Source: Acidimicrobiaceae bacterium
GTDB taxonomy: Bacteria; Actinomycetota; Acidimicrobiia; Acidimicrobiales; RAAP-2
Direction: 5' to 3'
NCBI GenBank assembly: GCA_003135595.1
Contig: PLCI01000061.1
Span: 1 to 8,958, forward strand
Length of the DNA stretch: 8,958 bases
The position numbers and the translations under genes are program-made. Positions within the stretch are counted from its first letter, which is position 1, and each line of letters opens with the position of its first letter. The notes beneath the pieces are model-generated. The model searched no databases, was not told the origin of the DNA, and saw only the letters and a list, made by a program, of their open reading frames with translations. Positions 6,781 through 8,958 of this stretch are shown here, one piece after another.

Positions 6781-6801
6781 GTTGGACCCCGACGATCCAA
6801 C
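6781..6801 (-). repeat. Inverted repeat in the leader of the small zinc-finger-like gene
   Basis: Perfect 6-base arms GTTGGA (6781-6786) and TCCAAC (6796-6801) flank a 9-base loop. It sits just downstream of the candidate TAAACT -10 on the minus strand and is followed by GGTC/GACC-rich sequence that could pair further (6759-6778). Its role is unknown, and chance occurrence is possible. Confidence 0.35.
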
Positions 6802-6805
6802 ATGG

Positions 6806-6811
6806 AGTTTA
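6806..6811 (-). promoter_or_regulatory. Candidate -10 for the small zinc-finger-like gene
   Basis: The minus-strand hexamer TAAACT sits in an unusually A/T-rich spot within a very GC-rich interval. No clear -35 is seen. Transcription from here would give a leader of about 75 bases before GTG 6724. Confidence 0.3.
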
Positions 6812-6937
6812 CCGCCTCGCTTCCACGAGCTGGCGGCCAGGCGACGGATGCGTCATGCCGCTCGGCGTGCGAGCCGCCTCGATCCTGGACGCACGACGGC
6901 GCGCCGAGTGGTGGCGGCGCGGAGACAGCCCGGGCCG

Positions 6938-6971
6938 CGATCCTCGGATCGGGCGCCGAACCGAGCGGTTC
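6938..6971 (-). terminator. Tandem short hairpins downstream of the ClpP-like gene
   Basis: Two perfect inverted repeats lie side by side: CGATCC-TC-GGATCG (6938-6951) and GAACCG-AG-CGGTTC (6958-6971), each with six-base arms. They lie 63-96 bases beyond the ClpP-like stop on the minus strand. No T-run follows, so an intrinsic terminator is only a possibility; many GC-rich genomes lack strong U tracts. Confidence 0.25.
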
Positions 6972-7033
6972 CGCCGCGACGTCGCGCGAACCTCGATCGA
7001 CTCGGCCGCGTGGCCCGGCCGCAGCGCGAGTCG

Positions 7034-7567
7034 CTATCGCGCGGCACGGTCGAGCACGTCGTGGACGTAGCCGAGCGCGATCGCGTCGATCGCCTCGAGC
7101 GCGCTGGCGCGGCCCCACTCCCTCTCGACGTCACCCACGGGACGCCCCACGCGCCGCGCGACGTGAGCGAAGAACGCCGATCGCACGGCCGAGCGCTCGG
7201 CCAGCGAGCGCTCGAGGTCCCGCGCGCTGCCCGAGGCGATCGTGTCGGGCTCGCGGAGCCGGAGCCGACCATGCGGGGTGATGCGGCGGTGCTCGCCCGC
7301 GACGAGCACCCCGACGGGCCCGCCCTCGACCATGCCTAGCGCCGAGGTGCGCACCGGGACGCCGAGCACCTCGATCACGTCGACGACAAGGAGCGACGCG
7401 TCGAAGGTCCCCGAGCACGATCCGAGGCGCAGCTCGATGTGGCCGTCGCCGATGGCGTCGAGCGTCATGAGCTCGGCCGCGAGCGCGGAGGCGCGAGCGG
7501 CATCGACGTCGCCGCTCACGAGCACGATGCGTCGGTCCAGCAGCACCGACGACACGTCGTCTGCCAT
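7034..7567 (-). CDS. ClpP-fold protein lacking the catalytic triad (pseudo-ClpP)
   Basis: A 177-residue protein that follows the ClpP template: RIVLVSGDVD (13-22, compare RIVFLGxEVD), a middle helix-strand block, GMVEGGPVGVL (79-89, where ClpP has GxxxSxGAxLL), GRLRLREP (100-107, where ClpP has RIMIHQP) and a C-terminal EAIDAIALGYVHDVL (compare EEAxAYGxID). By this alignment the nucleophile Ser becomes Gly82 or so, the His becomes Arg105, and the Asp position near VEREWGR is Glu. It should therefore not be a serine peptidase. It may be a structural or regulatory partner, like non-catalytic ClpR in plastids and cyanobacteria (inference). I start at ATG 7567; GTG 7600 has GGAGG close upstream and would overlap the regulator gene. 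It is co-directional with and adjacent to that gene. Confidence 0.75.
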   Translation of the reverse strand: MADDVSSVLLDRRIVLVSGDVDAARASALAAELMTLDAIGDGHIELRLGSCSGTFDASLLVVDVIEVLGVPVRTSALGMVEGGPVGVLVAGEHRRITPHGRLRLREPDTIASGSARDLERSLAERSAVRSAFFAHVARRVGRPVGDVEREWGRASALEAIDAIALGYVHDVLDRAAR

Positions 7568-7589
7568 GCCGACGCGCGGTGGCAGACCC

Positions 7590-7886
7590 TCACTGACCAC
7601 GGTCCTCCAATCGCCAGCTGACGACGTGCCCCACGGCGTCGGCGTACCGCTCGATCGTCGACATGCGCACGTCGAGGTGACCAGCCTCGATCCGTGCCAC
7701 CGCGGACTGCGACGTGCCCATCCTCGCGGCGACGTCGGTCTGGGTGAGCCCGAGCTCGACGCGCCGGTGCGTGAGCGCCCGGGCAAGCGCGCGCCGTCGC
7801 TCGGCCATCTCCTTGAAGCCGGGCAGCACCGGCTCATGTCGGCGCTCGCTCACGCGGGCACGCGGGTGCGGTCTCCCATATCTCAT
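7590..7886 (-). CDS. XRE-family helix-turn-helix transcriptional regulator
   Basis: A 98-residue DNA-binding protein. Residues about 38-92 form an XRE (Cro/C1-type) domain, LTHRRVELGLTQTDVAARMGTSQSAVARIEAGHLDV, with the TQxxVAxxMGxSQ turn and SAVARIE recognition helix clear. No ligand-binding or peptidase domain follows. An N-terminal arm of about 35 basic residues precedes it. I start at ATG 7886; GTG 7853 (MSERRHEPV...) is an equally natural start and would lengthen the promoter gap to 70 bases. The gene is divergent from clpP and directly upstream of the ClpP-like gene, so it most likely controls both transcripts through the palindrome beside its start and represses itself (inference). Confidence 0.9.
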   Translation of the reverse strand: MRYGRPHPRARVSERRHEPVLPGFKEMAERRRALARALTHRRVELGLTQTDVAARMGTSQSAVARIEAGHLDVRMSTIERYADAVGHVVSWRLEDRGQ

Positions 7887-7900
7887 GTAGAGTATCTCAT
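7879..7900. repeat. Direct repeat TATCTCAT x2 in the regulator-clpP gap
   Basis: TATCTCAT occurs at 7879-7886 and 7893-7900, 14 bases start to start. The second copy is embedded in the palindrome. The first includes the regulator's candidate ATG. It may be a second half-operator bound by the XRE protein. Confidence 0.45.
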
Positions 7901-7904
7901 ACTC
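7890..7904. promoter_or_regulatory. Perfect 6-3-6 palindrome, probable operator for XRE regulator and clpP
   Basis: GAGTAT-CTC-ATACTC is a perfect inverted repeat in an AT-rich patch between the two divergent genes. It contains promoter-like hexamers on both strands: CATACT (plus, 7898-7903) and GATACT (minus, 7896-7891). A dimeric XRE protein bound here would cover the -10 regions of both genes. The size and symmetry suit XRE operators; binding itself is inference. Confidence 0.6.
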
Positions 7905-7912
7905 GATATAGC

Positions 7913-7919
7913 AAGGAGG
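7913..7919 (+). promoter_or_regulatory. clpP: Strong Shine-Dalgarno of clpP
   Basis: AAGGAGG lies four bases before ATG 7924. It is the strongest plus-strand ribosome binding site in the window, fixes the clpP start and shows that this gene, unlike several neighbours, is not leaderless. Confidence 0.8.
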
Positions 7920-7923
7920 AGCG

Positions 7924-8604
7924 ATGGCACCGCTCAGCGCCGTGATCCCGACCGTCATCGACCAGACCTCGCGCGGCGACCGCGCGTTCGACATCTTCTC
8001 CTTGCTCTTGAAGGAGCGGATCGTCTTTCTCGGCCAGGAGGTGGACGACCAGATCGCGAACCTGCTCGTGGCCGAGATCCTCTACCTCGCCGGCGACAAG
8101 CCCGACCAGGACATCGCGCTGTACATCAACTCCCCGGGGGGCCTCTCGTACGCGGGCATGGCGATCTACGACGTAATGCAGCACGTCAGCTGCGACGTCT
8201 CGACGATCTGCGTCGGGATGGGGATGTCGGCGGCCGCGATGATCCTGTGCGGTGGTGCGACCGGCAAGCGCTTCGCCCTGCCCAACTCGAAGATCATGAT
8301 CCACCAGGGCACCGCGGGCACCAAGGGCGCTCCCCGAGACATGGAGATCCACCTGAAAGAGGTGCTCGCGACCACCAAGCGGATGGCCGAGATCATCTCG
8401 TTCCACTCCGGCCAGTCCCTCGACAAGGTCGAGGCCGACATCGACAGGGACTACTTCATGACGCCCGAGGAGGCGAGGGCCTATGGGATCATCGACGACA
8501 TCATCGTCCCATCGAGGGGCCTCGCGTCGGCCGCCGCGCTCGCCGCGGCAGCCCCCGAGCCGCTCGTCGTCGTCCCCGCCGACGCCGAGCGCGTCCCCGC
8601 CTGA
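7924..8604 (+). CDS. clpP: ATP-dependent Clp protease proteolytic subunit ClpP
   Basis: ClpP forms tetradecameric chambers that degrade proteins fed by ClpX or ClpC ATPases. The 226 residues contain IPTVIDQTSRGDRAFDIFSLLL (propeptide/axial region), KERIVFLGQEVDD, INSPGGLSYAGMAIYDVMQ, VGMGMSAAAMIL with nucleophile Ser102, NSKIMIHQG with His127, and DIDRDYFMTPEEARAYGIIDDII with Asp176, so the triad is complete. The C-terminal 25 residues are an Ala/Pro/Val-rich tail longer than usual. The active-site phrase SAAAM differs from the common SMGA. No clpX or partner clpP adjoins it, so this may be a secondary ClpP of the genome (inference). The XRE regulator divergently upstream is the obvious candidate controller. 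Confidence 0.96.
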   Translation: MAPLSAVIPTVIDQTSRGDRAFDIFSLLLKERIVFLGQEVDDQIANLLVAEILYLAGDKPDQDIALYINSPGGLSYAGMAIYDVMQHVSCDVSTICVGMGMSAAAMILCGGATGKRFALPNSKIMIHQGTAGTKGAPRDMEIHLKEVLATTKRMAEIISFHSGQSLDKVEADIDRDYFMTPEEARAYGIIDDIIVPSRGLASAAALAAAAPEPLVVVPADAERVPA

Positions 8605-8854
8605 GGCGGCGCCGAGCTCGCGCCGTGCGGTCCGCCTCCGGTGCGAGGCGTGCCGATCGGTGATCTCGACGCGCCACCCCTGGGACCAGGTGACGTGCGC
8701 GTGCGGCGCGCTGTCCGCGTCCGGGCGGCCGTGGCGTCCCAGGATCCACTGGCGCGCGGCGTCCGGCGGCGGCTGGTCCGAGCTCGACGACGACCCGCAA
8801 CCCGACCCCGAGGAGCCCCCCGACGGCGAGGGGCGACGGCGCATCGGGTTCTAG
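8483..8854 (+). CDS. Putative zinc-ribbon protein overlapping the clpP 3' end
   Basis: The informative part is residues about 53-100: RCEACRSVIST...WDQVTCACGALSASGR...IHWRAASGGGWSELDDD. Two cysteine pairs (Cx2C and CxC) form a zinc ribbon that recalls a family of small phage and bacterial proteins of the type C-x2-C...IxS...H-D-x2-x-C-x-CG (from memory). The tail is acidic and Pro-rich. The start is unclear: no ATG, GTG or TTG occurs in this frame between the clpP stop and the ribbon. The only upstream option is ATG 8483, with GAGG four bases before it, overlapping clpP by 122 bases. The first 45 residues are then Ser/Pro/Arg-rich, typical of an out-of-frame shadow. A frameshifted clpP extension, a rare start codon or a sequencing error are alternatives. 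Confidence 0.5.
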   Translation: MGSSTTSSSHRGASRRPPRSPRQPPSRSSSSPPTPSASPPEAAPSSRRAVRLRCEACRSVISTRHPWDQVTCACGALSASGRPWRPRIHWRAASGGGWSELDDDPQPDPEEPPDGEGRRRIGF

Positions 8855-8863
8855 CGCGACGTG

Positions 8864-8869
8864 CATACT
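8864..8869 (+). promoter_or_regulatory. Candidate -10 for the right-edge gene
   Basis: CATACT (four of six to TATAAT) ends six bases before the ATG at 8876, with no Shine-Dalgarno between, the same leaderless layout seen at 430 and 5719. Confidence 0.35.
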
Positions 8870-8875
8870 GCACGG

Positions 8876-8958
8876 ATGGGCGAGGCCTTCGACCCCCACG
8901 AGATGCTGGCTCGGTTCGCCGAGCGCGCCGAGGCCGTGAAGCGCCGCGGGCTGCCCCC
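8876..8958 (+). CDS. Small conserved protein, 5' fragment (continues past window)
   Basis: Only 27 residues are visible, beginning MGEAFDPHEMLARFAERAEA and continuing VKRRGLP. The FDPxxMxxRFxERAxAVKxRxLP pattern resembles the start of short actinobacterial hypothetical proteins I have seen, of unknown role. The ATG at 8876 is preceded by CATACT six bases upstream and by no ribosome binding site. It is co-directional with clpP but probably has its own promoter. Confidence 0.68.
   Translation, partial: MGEAFDPHEMLARFAERAEAVKRRGLP

Larger units (their letters stand above)
6725..7033. other. Non-coding interval with short inverted repeats
   Basis: I find no convincing gene in these 309 bases; the open frames here are Arg/Pro/Ser-rich low-complexity translations. 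Reading the minus strand from 7033, the interval contains two short hairpins about 60-95 bases after the ClpP-like stop, then a TAAACT promoter-like hexamer at 6811-6806. A hairpin-rich leader then ends in the GAGGAG of the zinc-finger-like gene. It therefore probably holds the 3' end of one transcript and the promoter and leader of the next. Confidence 0.6.

Noticed and set aside
6614..7339. A 241-residue plus-strand open frame across the gap at 6725-7033
   Set aside because: Arg/Pro-rich with no conserved pattern; it overlaps two supported minus-strand genes.
7242..8663. A 473-residue plus-strand open frame spanning the regulator and clpP
   Set aside because: It reads clpP in the wrong frame and the minus-strand genes in antisense; the true clpP frame has strong motifs and a Shine-Dalgarno.
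7897..8844. A 315-residue minus-strand open frame opposite clpP
   Set aside because: Low-complexity Arg/Asp/His/Val translation, an antisense shadow of clpP.

Overview
This 8,958-base window is very GC-rich (roughly 70%) and looks like chromosomal DNA from an actinomycete-type bacterium (Actinomycetota). A deep lineage such as Acidimicrobiia is my guess only. The support is the codon bias towards G/C in third positions, GTG starts, the aroC-aroK-aroB-aroQ-efp-nusB gene order, several candidate leaderless promoters, and small conserved proteins of an actinobacterial look. I see no rRNA, tRNA, insertion sequence, CRISPR array or prophage.

Layout. Positions 1-305 (minus) hold the 5' part of a membrane protein gene that leaves the window. 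After a 136-bp divergent gap, 442-780 (plus) encodes a two-helix membrane protein, whose stop overlaps the nusB stop in a shared CTAG. From 5712 down to 777 on the minus strand runs a compact seven-gene cluster: NifU/NfuA-like Fe-S protein, aroC, aroK, aroB, aroQ, efp, nusB. It provides four enzymes of the shikimate pathway (dehydroquinate synthase, type II dehydroquinase, shikimate kinase, chorismate synthase), a translation factor (EF-P) and a transcription antitermination factor (NusB). Four junctions are GTGA start/stop overlaps, so the cluster is probably one transcript with translational coupling. Divergent from it, 5768-6520 (plus) encodes a cysteine-rich conserved protein. It abuts, stop to stop, a 67-residue C2HC zinc-finger-like protein on the minus strand (6521-6724).

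The right-hand third is the most interesting part. A canonical ClpP peptidase gene (7924-8604, plus) is divergent from a two-gene minus-strand unit: an XRE-type helix-turn-helix regulator (7590-7886) and a ClpP-fold paralogue (7034-7567) in which the Ser, His and Asp triad positions all appear to be replaced. The short gap between regulator and clpP holds a perfect 6-3-6 palindrome and a direct repeat, a likely operator controlling both directions. No clpX or second catalytic clpP follows. Instead there is a zinc-ribbon reading frame overlapping the clpP 3' end, then the start of a small conserved protein that runs off the right edge. About 310 bp (6725-7033) between the small zinc protein and the ClpP-like gene appears non-coding and contains several short hairpins.
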